Source: JAEUJM01 sp964635055 (GTDB lineage Bacteria > Actinomycetota > Acidimicrobiia > Acidimicrobiales > DATDAH01). Taken from it: a stretch of 64,000 bases of DNA. The DNA lies in the NCBI GenBank assembly GCA_964635055.1, contig CAZWMT010000009.1, forward strand, positions 1-64,000. Direction: 5' to 3'. Both the position numbers and the translations under genes were made by a program. The notes under the pieces were generated by a model, which ran no database searches, had not been told where the DNA came from, and saw only the letters and a list, made by a program, of their open reading frames with translations. Of the stretch, positions 1 through 7,489 are shown one piece after another (position 1 is the stretch's first letter; the number at the start of each line of letters is the position of its first letter).

Positions 1-686
1 TCTCCTCGACCGGGAAGCACTTCTGCGCCGGGATGGACCTGTCGGTGTTCACCGGTGGTGGTGGGCTCGGCGGGTCGCCCGGGGTGACCGAGGAGGGCCG
101 CCGGCGGGGCTTCCTGTGGACGCTGGTCCAGCACCTGCAGGACAGCTTCACCGCGCTGGAGAAGGCCCGGATGCCGGTGCTCGCCGCGGTCCAGGGCGGG
201 TGCATCGGCGGGGCGGTCGACATGGTGACGGCCTGCGACCTGCGCTACGCGTCGGCCGACGCGTTCTTCTGCATCCAGGAGATCAACATCGGGATGACCG
301 CGGATGTCGGCACGCTGCAGCGCCTTCCCAAGATCATCCCCGAGGGCATCGCCCGCGAGCTCGCGTACACGGGCCGGCGCATGCCGGCGGCACGGGCCGC
401 CGAGGTCGGCCTGGTGAACGAGGTGTTCGCCAGCCACGACGACCTGATCGCCGGTGCCCTCGAGGTGGCGGCCGAGATCGCCAGCAAGTCGCCACTCGCC
501 ATCTGGGGTACCAAGGAGACGGTCAACTACGCCCGTGACCACTCGGTGTCCGACGCGTTGAACTACATCGCCACCTGGCAGACCGGCATGTTCCAGCCCG
601 CCGACATGTTGGAGAGCTTCGCGGCCAAGGCCGAGAAGCGCCTCCCGGACTTCCAGGACCTGCCGCCCCGCCCGTCCGGCCTCTGA
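1..686 (+). CDS. Enoyl-CoA hydratase/isomerase family protein, dienoyl-CoA isomerase-like (5' end outside window)
   Basis: The reading frame is already open at the left edge (codons from base 3 give SSTGKHFCAGMDL), so the ATG at 33 is internal and the gene starts upstream. The FCAGMDL motif is the crotonase CoA/oxyanion-hole signature, and GGCIGGAVDMVTACD is the second oxyanion-hole segment. The run QEINIGMTADVGTLQRLP resembles delta(3,5)-delta(2,4)-dienoyl-CoA isomerase (ECH1) and keeps the Glu and Asp that act as acid/base there, plus a further Asp in TACD. The likely role is moving double bonds during beta-oxidation of unsaturated fatty acids in the cytoplasm. A plain enoyl-CoA hydratase is the alternative. 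The next gene is convergent (stop codon 30 bp away). Confidence 0.85.
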   Translation, partial: SSTGKHFCAGMDLSVFTGGGGLGGSPGVTEEGRRRGFLWTLVQHLQDSFTALEKARMPVLAAVQGGCIGGAVDMVTACDLRYASADAFFCIQEINIGMTADVGTLQRLPKIIPEGIARELAYTGRRMPAARAAEVGLVNEVFASHDDLIAGALEVAAEIASKSPLAIWGTKETVNYARDHSVSDALNYIATWQTGMFQPADMLESFAAKAEKRLPDFQDLPPRPSGL

Positions 687-716
687 CCCGCCGGGTCGCC
701 GTGGGTTCGGCGTCCC

Positions 717-2267
717 CTACCGCTGCAGCCGGAGGGCGAGGAGGGTGGGTGGGTCGGCCATGCCGATCGGCCAGACGATCGTGTCACCCACCGACGCCGG
801 CCAGCCGTTCACGCCACCGGGCGCGGTCATCTGCCAGACGATCTCGCCGGTGCCGCGGTCGAGGGCGTAGAGCTCGCCCTGGAAGGTGGCGGTGAAGACG
901 AGGTCGCTCAGCACCAGTGCGGCACCCATCGGATCGCCGTCGACCTCGGTCGACCAGAGGATGCGCCCGTCGGCGGCGTCGAGCGCCACGACCGCACCGG
1001 GCTCGACTCCCAGGTCCGACCCGATGATCTCGTTCACATCGGGCTCATGGACGCTGGGGAGGTTGAGGGTGGCCGCGTAGACGATGCCGTCGGCGACGGC
1101 GGGTGGCGTGAGCACGCCACCGTAGGTGCCGGGGTACACCTCGGTGGGCCCGTCGAGCTCGGTGAGGTCGTCGTTCTGGTGCCGGCCGATCGGCGTGTCG
1201 AACTGCAGCTCGCCGGTGGCCGGGTCGTGCCCGAGCACCCGCCCCAGCTTCCCGGTGCCGATGATCACCGCCCCGTCGTCGGTGTGGGCGATTGCGGTGT
1301 GGACGAGGTCCCGGTCGAACAGGTCGTGCTCGATCGCCTGGTGGTACCACTGGAGCTCGCCGGTGTGGACGTCGAGCGCCACCACCGAGTTCGTGTACAG
1401 GTTGGGGCCGGGTCGGCTGGTGCCGTTGGGAAAGGCGTCGGTGCCGGGGAAGGGCGCAGGGTTGGCGATGCCCCAATAGACGACGCCGGCCTCGGTGTCG
1501 ATGGCCGGTGGGTACCAGGCGCCGCCGCCGGCGTTGACCTCGGGGGCGCCCCAGACGTCGTCGCCCTCGACGGTGTCGAAGTGCCACACCTCGTCGCCGG
1601 TCTCGGCGTCGAGGGCGTAGAGCACGCCGGCGTCGCCACCCACGTACTGGCCCAGGATGCTGATGGGCACGGTGGCCACCAGCACGAGGCCGTCGAACAC
1701 CTGGGGCTGGATGTCGATGCCCATCGTGCCGCTGTCGATCAGGCGGTTCTCCCAGAGCTCGTCTCCCGTGGCGGCATCGAGGGCCGAGATGGCGTGCGGC
1801 CCCTTGGCCACGAAGAGCCGGCCGTCCTCGAGGGCCACCCCGTTCGGCCCGATCTGGAAGTTGCCGTACTCGCGCTCCCAACGCACCGCTCCCGTCCGGA
1901 GGTCGACGGCCCGCACGTTGCTGGACAGGTCCTGCACGTAGACCGTGCCGTCGACGATCAGCGGTGTGGTGGCGGCGTTGCCGAACGCGCTGGCCCCCGG
2001 CAGGGGGGTGCTCCAGGCAGTGGCGAGGCGGTCGACGGTCGCGCGCGAGATGGGCGAGTCGACCACGGCGCGTGAGTTGTCGAAGTCGGCGCCCGGCTGG
2101 GACCAATCGGGGGTCTCCTGGTCGAACCCCACGGTGGACGCCGGTCCCGCGCCCGGCGCGCGGTCGCGGCCGGCGCTCTCCGACGAGCAGGCGACGACGG
2201 GGCCGGCGGCGACGAGGAGGAGGAGGAGGAGGGCGAGCAGCGCGGCGGCGGTCCGCCTCCCGGTCAC
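717..2267 (-). CDS. PQQ-type beta-propeller lipoprotein (quinoprotein-like)
   Basis: 516 residues. The GTG at 2267 overlaps the upstream stop (GTGA) and is followed by a hydrophobic signal segment ending in PVVACSS, so a lipoprotein or secreted protein is predicted. The mature part has repeated blades with GTVYVQDLSSNVRAVDLRTG, ALDAATGDELWE, ALDAETGDEVWHF and ALDRGTGEIVWQM, the 'hxALDxxTGxxxW' pattern of PQQ-dependent dehydrogenases and BamB-like propellers. Long inserted loops (for example around TNSVVALDVHTGELQW) favour an eight-bladed quinoprotein dehydrogenase-like fold over BamB. I could not identify a cytochrome domain or assign PQQ-binding residues, so enzymatic activity is not established. 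It is the last gene of the 7451-to-717 operon. Confidence 0.8.
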   Translation of the reverse strand: MTGRRTAAALLALLLLLLVAAGPVVACSSESAGRDRAPGAGPASTVGFDQETPDWSQPGADFDNSRAVVDSPISRATVDRLATAWSTPLPGASAFGNAATTPLIVDGTVYVQDLSSNVRAVDLRTGAVRWEREYGNFQIGPNGVALEDGRLFVAKGPHAISALDAATGDELWENRLIDSGTMGIDIQPQVFDGLVLVATVPISILGQYVGGDAGVLYALDAETGDEVWHFDTVEGDDVWGAPEVNAGGGAWYPPAIDTEAGVVYWGIANPAPFPGTDAFPNGTSRPGPNLYTNSVVALDVHTGELQWYHQAIEHDLFDRDLVHTAIAHTDDGAVIIGTGKLGRVLGHDPATGELQFDTPIGRHQNDDLTELDGPTEVYPGTYGGVLTPPAVADGIVYAATLNLPSVHEPDVNEIIGSDLGVEPGAVVALDAADGRILWSTEVDGDPMGAALVLSDLVFTATFQGELYALDRGTGEIVWQMTAPGGVNGWPASVGDTIVWPIGMADPPTLLALRLQR

Positions 2268-2869
2268 TGGTCCTCGTCGTCGCTCGGCGGAAGGTACGAC
2301 AGCTGCACGTCCCCCAACCGCACGAGCATGGAGGCGATCCATCCGCCCATGGCCTTGAAGTGGTCGTCCAGGATCGAGCCGTCGCTCAGGGTGGGCTCGC
2401 CCAGCTCGTAGGACCCGTCGTAGGAGATCTCCAGGGCGAACTGCGGGTTCTCCATGTCGCGGTCGTACACGATCTCGACCGTGGGGCCCGATCGTTCGAG
2501 GCGCTCGTCGCCGATGGGTGGGCTGGTCTCCGGGAGCACGGCCAGGACCGCCCGCAGGTCGGGCTCGCTGGCCAACCGCTGGATGCGCAGCACGATCTCG
2601 ACCTCGATGTGCGGGCCCTCGTCGAAATCCTCGCCGATGTACCACGACCGGTACGCGCTCTGGGCCCAGGTGGGCCAGTCGAGGGTGATGTCCGCACGGA
2701 TGCGCGGGGGTGAGCCCTCGCCGGGGAGCCCGTAGCTCGTCTCCCACGTCAGATCGCCGAGCAGCACATCGGCCTGGAAACGCTCCTCGAAGGCCTGGCG
2801 CTCGAGCAGCGCGCTCACGAACGCGTCGCGGAGCGCTCCGATGGCGTCGGTGAAGACGTGGTCGAGCAC
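2264..2869 (-). CDS. Conserved hypothetical protein, about 200 aa
   Basis: I do not recognise this protein. The GTG at 2869 (VLDHVFTDAIGAL) lies 10 bp past the stop of the sulfatase-like gene; longer in-frame extensions would run into that gene and look non-coding. There is no good Shine-Dalgarno sequence, so expression may depend on translational coupling. The protein is acidic with alternating hydrophobic strands (RIRADITLDW, HIEVEIVLRI, FALEISYDGSYELG) and a helix near the C-terminus (DDHFKAMGGWIASMLVRL). It has no signal peptide or membrane span. Its stop overlaps the start of the PQQ-propeller gene (GTGA), so the two are probably made together. Confidence 0.6.
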   Translation of the reverse strand: MLDHVFTDAIGALRDAFVSALLERQAFEERFQADVLLGDLTWETSYGLPGEGSPPRIRADITLDWPTWAQSAYRSWYIGEDFDEGPHIEVEIVLRIQRLASEPDLRAVLAVLPETSPPIGDERLERSGPTVEIVYDRDMENPQFALEISYDGSYELGEPTLSDGSILDDHFKAMGGWIASMLVRLGDVQLSYLPPSDDEDQ

Positions 2870-2879
2870 CTTGGGGAGG

Positions 2880-4925
2880 TTACGGGGTCGCCGGCGTGGC
2901 GGTCGCGAACGTCGTGGCCGCGTCGTCGGTGGGAACGAGCAGGTCGAGGTCGTTCGCGCCCTGATGGATGAGCTCCTCGTCGAGGACGCCGGCGTAGGTG
3001 TCACCCCCCGCGACGCGGGTGAGTGTGCCGGCGACGGTGCCGTCGAGCACCACGAGCACGTCGGTGGGTGCCCCAGGGCCGGTCACGGTGCCCCAGACGA
3101 ACACGGGGATCGTGCCCGTGGTGGCGGTGTCGACCGCCTGCAGGTCGGCGCGCTGGTCGAGGCGCCAGACGAGGGGGCTCGTGCCGTCCACCGCGAGGTC
3201 GGACGCCTCCCGTCCGACCAGGGGACCGAGCGGGCCGGCGGCGGCCACCGCGTGCCAACCCGAGCCGCGCGGCAGCAGCTCGGCGTTGCGCCGGGCGACG
3301 TCGACGACCTGATCGAACGTGATGTCGGGGTGGATGGCATCCCCCAGGTCGGCCACGTAGAGGGCGGCATCGGGCGGCCGGCCGGGCACGGGCTGCAGGA
3401 CCGACCGACCGTCGAGCTCCCAGCCCACATCGATCCCGAGCACGTCCATGATGGTGGGCAGCACGTCGACGTTGTAGGCCAGGTCGAGCCGGGTGTCGCC
3501 GGTCGTCTGGCCGGGACGCTTCACGAAGAGGGGCACGCGGTAGATCTCGTGGGCGGTGTCGGCGGCGGGCCGGCGGTAGGGGTACCTCGGGTCGAAGGCG
3601 GCCCCGTGGTCGGCCAGCACGACCACCATCGCGTGGTCCCAGAGCCCCTGGTCCTGCAGGCGGTCGATGAGCCGGCCGAGCAACGCGTCCACGGCACCGA
3701 CCTGCAGCAGGTGACGTTGCAGGCCGAGTCGGGCCCGCACGGGGTCGTCGCCCCACGCGCCCTCGTCGGTGGGTCCGCTGGCGAACTGGGGGTCGGTGCG
3801 GTACTCCGCGCCGCTCGGCGTCAGGGTCCAGGGGACGTGGGGCAGGACCACGTGCTCGTACCACAGGAGTGGTCGGTCGCCGCCGGCCTCGATGGCGTCG
3901 ATGCCGGCCCGGGCTCGAGCCAATCGCTGGGATGCCGAGTCGCCCCCCAGCGCGTCGACGTCGTCGAAGTCGGCGATGGTGCGGACCTCGGCGGGCAGGC
4001 GGTCGCGCAGGCCGCGGGGCAGCCACAGCTGACCGGCCACCCCCACGGCGTCGTTGGCCAGGCCGCCCCAGTCCACGGAGCCCCCGCACAGCGACTGCGG
4101 GCAGAGCTCGGTGACCGGCTCGTCCACCTGCAGGTCGTAGGAGCCACCGAGCAGCGTGAACAGGTTGTCGGGATGATCGGCGGCGGTGGGCAGCTCTCCC
4201 TCGACGGGAACGTCGCCGGTGACCGCCGCAGGCACGCTCGCCGTGGTGGAGGGCGCGACCGCCACCGCGTCGGCGTACCACGTGGACTCGGCCGCGAGCC
4301 GGCCGAAGTTGGGGAACCGGTCGGTGTTCAGCGAACCGTCGGCGAGCAGCAGCGAGGCGAGGGGCAGTTCGTCGAGTTGCAGCACCACCACGGGAGCGGG
4401 ACGGGTCACGGTGACGTCCGGGACCGCGCCGGGGTCGGATCTCCACACCAGGTCGGACGACGGCGACCAGGCGGCCAACGCGACGACGGCGAACAGGGGC
4501 GTGACCGCGAGGAGGCTGCCGGCCTGCCGGGCAGCCCGCCATCGTCGCATCGCCCAGAGGATGGCCACCCCGCCGGCGCCGGCCAGCACGACGGGGAGCA
4601 CGTCGGTGGGCGGGTCGAGCGGTCGCAGCAGCGACCCTGTGGCCATGGCCCCGAACACGACGATCCAGGCGCACCAGAGCGCTCGTCCCGCTCGGGACGA
4701 CAGGGCGGTCATCGCGGCCACGCTGGCCACCGCGATCAGGGGCGGCAGCGTGGCCAGGGCCAGCGCCGCGCCGACGAGGGCACGACCGGTGAGCGCGTGC
4801 GCCACCAGGAATTCGGGGTTCCGCCCGAGCAGGTCGAGCAGGGGGAGGGCGTAGCCGAACCCGGCGAGGCCGAGCAGGGGTACCAGCTCGTCGGCAGCCG
4901 TGCGCCGCCAGTCGACGTCGGTCAC
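2880..4925 (-). CDS. Membrane-anchored sulfatase-like protein (alkaline phosphatase superfamily)
   Basis: 681 residues. Start GTG at 4925 overlaps the upstream stop (GTGA). The first ~170 residues contain several hydrophobic segments (ALPLLDLLG, ALVGAALALATLPPL, VLPVVLAGAGGVAILW, LLAVTPLFAVVALAAW). A sulfatase-like domain follows: VVVLQLDELPLASL supplies the first metal-binding Asp/Glu, APSTTASVPAAVTG the probable nucleophile region, EHVVLPHVPW a conserved His, and MVVVLADHGAAF the Asp-His metal pair. The order (membrane helices, then extracytoplasmic catalytic domain) is that of LtaS/EptA-type phosphoglycerol or phosphoethanolamine transferases and related 'sulfatase-like hydrolase/transferase' proteins. 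The substrate is unknown; cell-envelope polymer modification is a reasonable inference given its envelope-related neighbours. Confidence 0.8.
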   Translation of the reverse strand: MTDVDWRRTAADELVPLLGLAGFGYALPLLDLLGRNPEFLVAHALTGRALVGAALALATLPPLIAVASVAAMTALSSRAGRALWCAWIVVFGAMATGSLLRPLDPPTDVLPVVLAGAGGVAILWAMRRWRAARQAGSLLAVTPLFAVVALAAWSPSSDLVWRSDPGAVPDVTVTRPAPVVVLQLDELPLASLLLADGSLNTDRFPNFGRLAAESTWYADAVAVAPSTTASVPAAVTGDVPVEGELPTAADHPDNLFTLLGGSYDLQVDEPVTELCPQSLCGGSVDWGGLANDAVGVAGQLWLPRGLRDRLPAEVRTIADFDDVDALGGDSASQRLARARAGIDAIEAGGDRPLLWYEHVVLPHVPWTLTPSGAEYRTDPQFASGPTDEGAWGDDPVRARLGLQRHLLQVGAVDALLGRLIDRLQDQGLWDHAMVVVLADHGAAFDPRYPYRRPAADTAHEIYRVPLFVKRPGQTTGDTRLDLAYNVDVLPTIMDVLGIDVGWELDGRSVLQPVPGRPPDAALYVADLGDAIHPDITFDQVVDVARRNAELLPRGSGWHAVAAAGPLGPLVGREASDLAVDGTSPLVWRLDQRADLQAVDTATTGTIPVFVWGTVTGPGAPTDVLVVLDGTVAGTLTRVAGGDTYAGVLDEELIHQGANDLDLLVPTDDAATTFATATPATP

Positions 4926-5581
4926 CCGACGGCCGCGGGACCGCGGGACATGAACGCGGTCGGCACGGACATGGCGAGGTCGCGGGTGCGCAGCGTGGCG
5001 ATGCGCCGGCCGGGCTGCACCGCGTCCTTCGGGGTGGTGAGGAGCGACCCGAGGACGGCGGCGGTGGCGTCGAGGTCGGCCACGGTGTGCGCGAGGCCGT
5101 ACAGGCGGGCCGGGCGGTGCCGGTGTGCCGGGTCGGGCTGCCGGGGCCCGATCAGTTCCAGGATCACCTCGCCGAGGCGGAAGAAGTCCTGGCGCATGGG
5201 TCGGTCGTACCCGTCGGCCAGGCGGGTGCGGCGGTGGACCCCGCCGATCGCCTCGATCGCGGTGATGGTGCGATCGGGATCGGGGGTGGTCATGACCACA
5301 TGATCGATCACCAGGGCACCGTTGGGGTGCGCGGCCCCCGTCGGGCCGCTCGTACCCGCGTCCACCACGGCTGTCGCGACCGTGGCCACCCCGTCGACCT
5401 CGGTGGATCGCAGATCCGCTCCCGCCAGCGTCCACGACCGGATGCCGCGGCCCGCGCCGCGTCCCACGAGCGAGATCAGCACCGAGCCGATGCGGCAGGT
5501 GTCGTCGTCGACGCGGAAGCCGGCGGCGCGCCAGACGGTCACGTCGTCCGCCACCTCGAGGCCGACGAGGACGGGGTTCAG
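4922..5581 (-). CDS. VOC (glyoxalase/bleomycin resistance) family protein
   Basis: About 219 residues. The C-terminal half carries a VOC module: IDHVVMTTPDPDRTI, then QDFFRLGEVILELIGP and GLAHTVADLDATAAVLG, the usual beta-alpha-beta-beta-beta pattern with candidate metal ligands His and Glu. The N-terminal half (VLVGLEVADDVTVWRAAGF onward) looks like a second, degenerate module. The start is unclear: the coding pattern begins near LNPVLVG, where a CTG at 5581 overlaps the upstream TGA; the first canonical start after it is GTG at 5554. Upstream in-frame starts would overlap the preceding gene by about 150 bp. VOC proteins range from isomerases to dioxygenases and binding proteins, so no reaction can be assigned. 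Confidence 0.7.
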   Translation of the reverse strand: MNPVLVGLEVADDVTVWRAAGFRVDDDTCRIGSVLISLVGRGAGRGIRSWTLAGADLRSTEVDGVATVATAVVDAGTSGPTGAAHPNGALVIDHVVMTTPDPDRTITAIEAIGGVHRRTRLADGYDRPMRQDFFRLGEVILELIGPRQPDPAHRHRPARLYGLAHTVADLDATAAVLGSLLTTPKDAVQPGRRIATLRTRDLAMSVPTAFMSRGPAAVG

Positions 5582-5955
5582 GGGTGCATGGCCTTCCACG
5601 CTGCCGCTTCGGCCCGGGCCTCGGCCTCGAACGGGATGGCCCGGTAGGCGGCCATGTGGTTGCGCAAGTGGACGAGGTTGCGCAGGTAGTCCCACAGGTA
5701 GCGCCGGAGGAAGCCGACATGCCCGTGCTGCTGCCACTGCCGGACGTGGACCAGTTCGTGGGCGATGAGCGACTCGCTCCGCTCGTGGCCGGGCCGGACG
5801 TAGATCGTCCGGCCGATGGTCATGGCGTCGGCCTGCTTCGGCAGGTGCCTGGTCGTGGCGATGCGGGCGCGCTCGACGGTGGCCACCGGGAGGTGGTCGA
5901 AGCGACGCACGGCGGACTTGGACAGCGGCCGAGCACGGGCGCCCGCGGGCGCCAC
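5578..5955 (-). CDS. Small HExxH zinc-metallopeptidase-like protein
   Basis: 125 residues, GTG start at 5955, one base after the stop of the LysM/transglycosylase gene. The motif LIAHELVHVRQWQQHG is an HExxH zinc-binding helix followed by a basic/aromatic stretch; AEARAEAAAW further on may give the third ligand Glu. The layout resembles small DUF4157-like putative peptidases. There is no signal peptide, although it sits among predicted envelope proteins. FLRRYLWDYLRNLVHLRNHM is amphipathic and could contact a membrane. Whether it cleaves peptides is unknown. Confidence 0.65.
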   Translation of the reverse strand: MAPAGARARPLSKSAVRRFDHLPVATVERARIATTRHLPKQADAMTIGRTIYVRPGHERSESLIAHELVHVRQWQQHGHVGFLRRYLWDYLRNLVHLRNHMAAYRAIPFEAEARAEAAAWKAMHP

Positions 5956-5956
5956 G

Positions 5957-6733
5957 TCAGTTGGCCTGGAAGTCAGGCACGAGCGTCATGGCGGCGGTGA
6001 TGTAGTTGGTGGTGTCGGTGTCCCACGTGCCCGCCAGCGACGCCGAGAGGCCGAGACGGTACGCAGCCAGCGTGGCGGCCCAGCTGCCGTCGGTCTCGGT
6101 GAGGAGGTAGTCGACGTAGATGGCCATCAGCTCGATGTTGTCCGTGGCGTCGGACGGGTCGAGGGGCGGACCGTCCACGAGCTCGTCGTTGACGAAGTCG
6201 ACGATCTGTGGGGTGAGCTGGGCGATGCCGATGGCGCCGTCGGGGCCCACCAGGTCCTGGTTCCACGACGATTCCTGCCAGGCGTCGGCCTCGAGCAGCG
6301 CCGCGGGCACGTCGTGGGCGTCGGCCATGGTGGTGAAGGTCTCCCGCAGGGCCAGGAGGTCGCCGTTCCCGGCGAGGTCGGTCGGGAGCCCCCGGCCGGT
6401 CGACACCGGCAGCGGCACGACGATCTGCGACTCGGGGTCGAGCGACGATGCCTCGGTGAGGCCGTTCGCCTCCTGGATCGCGGCGCTGGTGGTGGCGTGC
6501 AGCTGCGCCACCGACGAGATGGTGTCGCCCAGCCGGACGGTGTACGTGTCGACGCTGCGGTCCGGGGCGGCGTCGTCCTGCGCGCGCAGCCGGGGGACGA
6601 CGAGGACGGCCAGTGCGACGATGGTCACGCTGGCCGCGACCAGCACGACGACGTTGGAGGGGCGATGGCGGTGGTGCGCCCGGGGGTTGGCCGGCGCGCC
6701 GGCCTCGCCAGAGGGCGCGGTTCTCTGGGCCAC
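5957..6733 (-). CDS. LysM-domain lytic transglycosylase-like protein
   Basis: 258 residues, GTG start at 6733. One hydrophobic span near the N-terminus (VVVLVAASVTIVALAVLVV, residues ~28-46) acts as signal or anchor. A LysM peptidoglycan-binding domain follows (DTYTVRLGDTISSVAQLHA ... SQIVVPLPV). The rest matches a soluble-lytic-transglycosylase-like fold: LLEADAWQESSWNQ places the catalytic Glu in the ES motif, and GPDGAIGIAQLTP is the conserved substrate-cleft motif. The likely role is cutting cell-wall glycan outside the membrane. The gene lies 10 bp downstream of the queuosine-precursor transporter gene. Confidence 0.8.
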   Translation of the reverse strand: MAQRTAPSGEAGAPANPRAHHRHRPSNVVVLVAASVTIVALAVLVVPRLRAQDDAAPDRSVDTYTVRLGDTISSVAQLHATTSAAIQEANGLTEASSLDPESQIVVPLPVSTGRGLPTDLAGNGDLLALRETFTTMADAHDVPAALLEADAWQESSWNQDLVGPDGAIGIAQLTPQIVDFVNDELVDGPPLDPSDATDNIELMAIYVDYLLTETDGSWAATLAAYRLGLSASLAGTWDTDTTNYITAAMTLVPDFQAN

Positions 6734-6743
6734 GGCTCCGTGT

Positions 6744-7451
6744 CTAGTCGATCTGGGTCCAGTCGCGATCGGGCGCCACGTAGATCAGGGGCATGCTCGC
6801 CAAGGTGACCAACCCCTTGACCGTGATGTTCACCAGCACGATGTCCCATACGGCAGGCCACGGGAGGGTGAGCGGGTGGTCGCCGAGGAGGGGGAGCGAG
6901 CCGAAGGCGAGCACGCTGAACAAGATGCTGTCGAGCGGCACGCTGACCGCGTTGCTGGTGAGCACCCGCGCCCATTGATGCCGTGTCGTGACCCGGGTGA
7001 CGAACCAGTGGTACACCTCGGTGTCGACCAGCTCGCTCACCACCTCGGCCACGATCGAGGCGATCACGATCCGCCAGACGGGACCGAGGATGGCCGAGTA
7101 CTCGGCACCGAGGCCCCAGGACGGGTCACTGCTCACGCCGGCGGTCCACGCGAAGTAGGCGCCCATGAACAGGTTGACCCCGCCGCAGGTGACGATCAGC
7201 GTGCGCGCCGCCGAACGCCCGAGCACCTTGTGGACCACGTCGCGCAGCGTGAAGGTGATCGGGTAGATGAACGTGCCCATGTCCACCGCCCGTCCGGCGA
7301 CGACCCCGATCTTCAGGCTCGCCACGTCGGCGATCACCTGGGCGCCGGCGTAGGCGGCGACGGCGATGACGGCCACCCGGGTGAAGGCGGTGAGGGTGCC
7401 CGAGGGGCCGGCGGCGGGAGCAGGGTGTGCGGCATCGGTGCTCAGGGCCAT
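6744..7451 (-). CDS. yhhQ: Queuosine precursor transporter (YhhQ/VUT family)
   Basis: 235 residues, integral membrane, with about six hydrophobic segments. The segment GTFIYPITFTLRDVVHKVLG is the hallmark of this family (E. coli YhhQ has a closely similar FPxTFxxxDxxxExxG stretch), and ASIVAEVVSELVDTEVYHW together with SNAVSVPLDSILF match its second signature. It probably imports preQ0/preQ1 for tRNA queuosine. It is the first gene of the leftward operon; the 38 bp to the divergent oxidoreductase gene hold both promoters. No preQ1 riboswitch fits there and no other queuosine gene is in the window. Confidence 0.85.
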   Translation of the reverse strand: MALSTDAAHPAPAAGPSGTLTAFTRVAVIAVAAYAGAQVIADVASLKIGVVAGRAVDMGTFIYPITFTLRDVVHKVLGRSAARTLIVTCGGVNLFMGAYFAWTAGVSSDPSWGLGAEYSAILGPVWRIVIASIVAEVVSELVDTEVYHWFVTRVTTRHQWARVLTSNAVSVPLDSILFSVLAFGSLPLLGDHPLTLPWPAVWDIVLVNITVKGLVTLASMPLIYVAPDRDWTQID

Positions 7452-7489
7452 GGCGCCTATCCTGCCCGCGTGAGCAGGGACCGGGAGAC

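Noticed and set aside
1047..2075. Long plus-strand reading frame rich in Val/Gly opposite the PQQ-propeller gene
   Set aside because: It is the antisense of a clearly coding gene with recognisable blades; its protein is low-complexity and has no domain.
2841..5303. 820-codon plus-strand frame opposite the sulfatase-like gene
   Set aside because: Arg/Gly/His-rich antisense of the sulfatase and VOC genes, a GC-bias artefact.
7452..7489. preQ1 riboswitch ahead of the queuosine transporter gene
   Set aside because: Only 38 bp separate it from the divergent gene, and no preQ1 aptamer pattern is visible.
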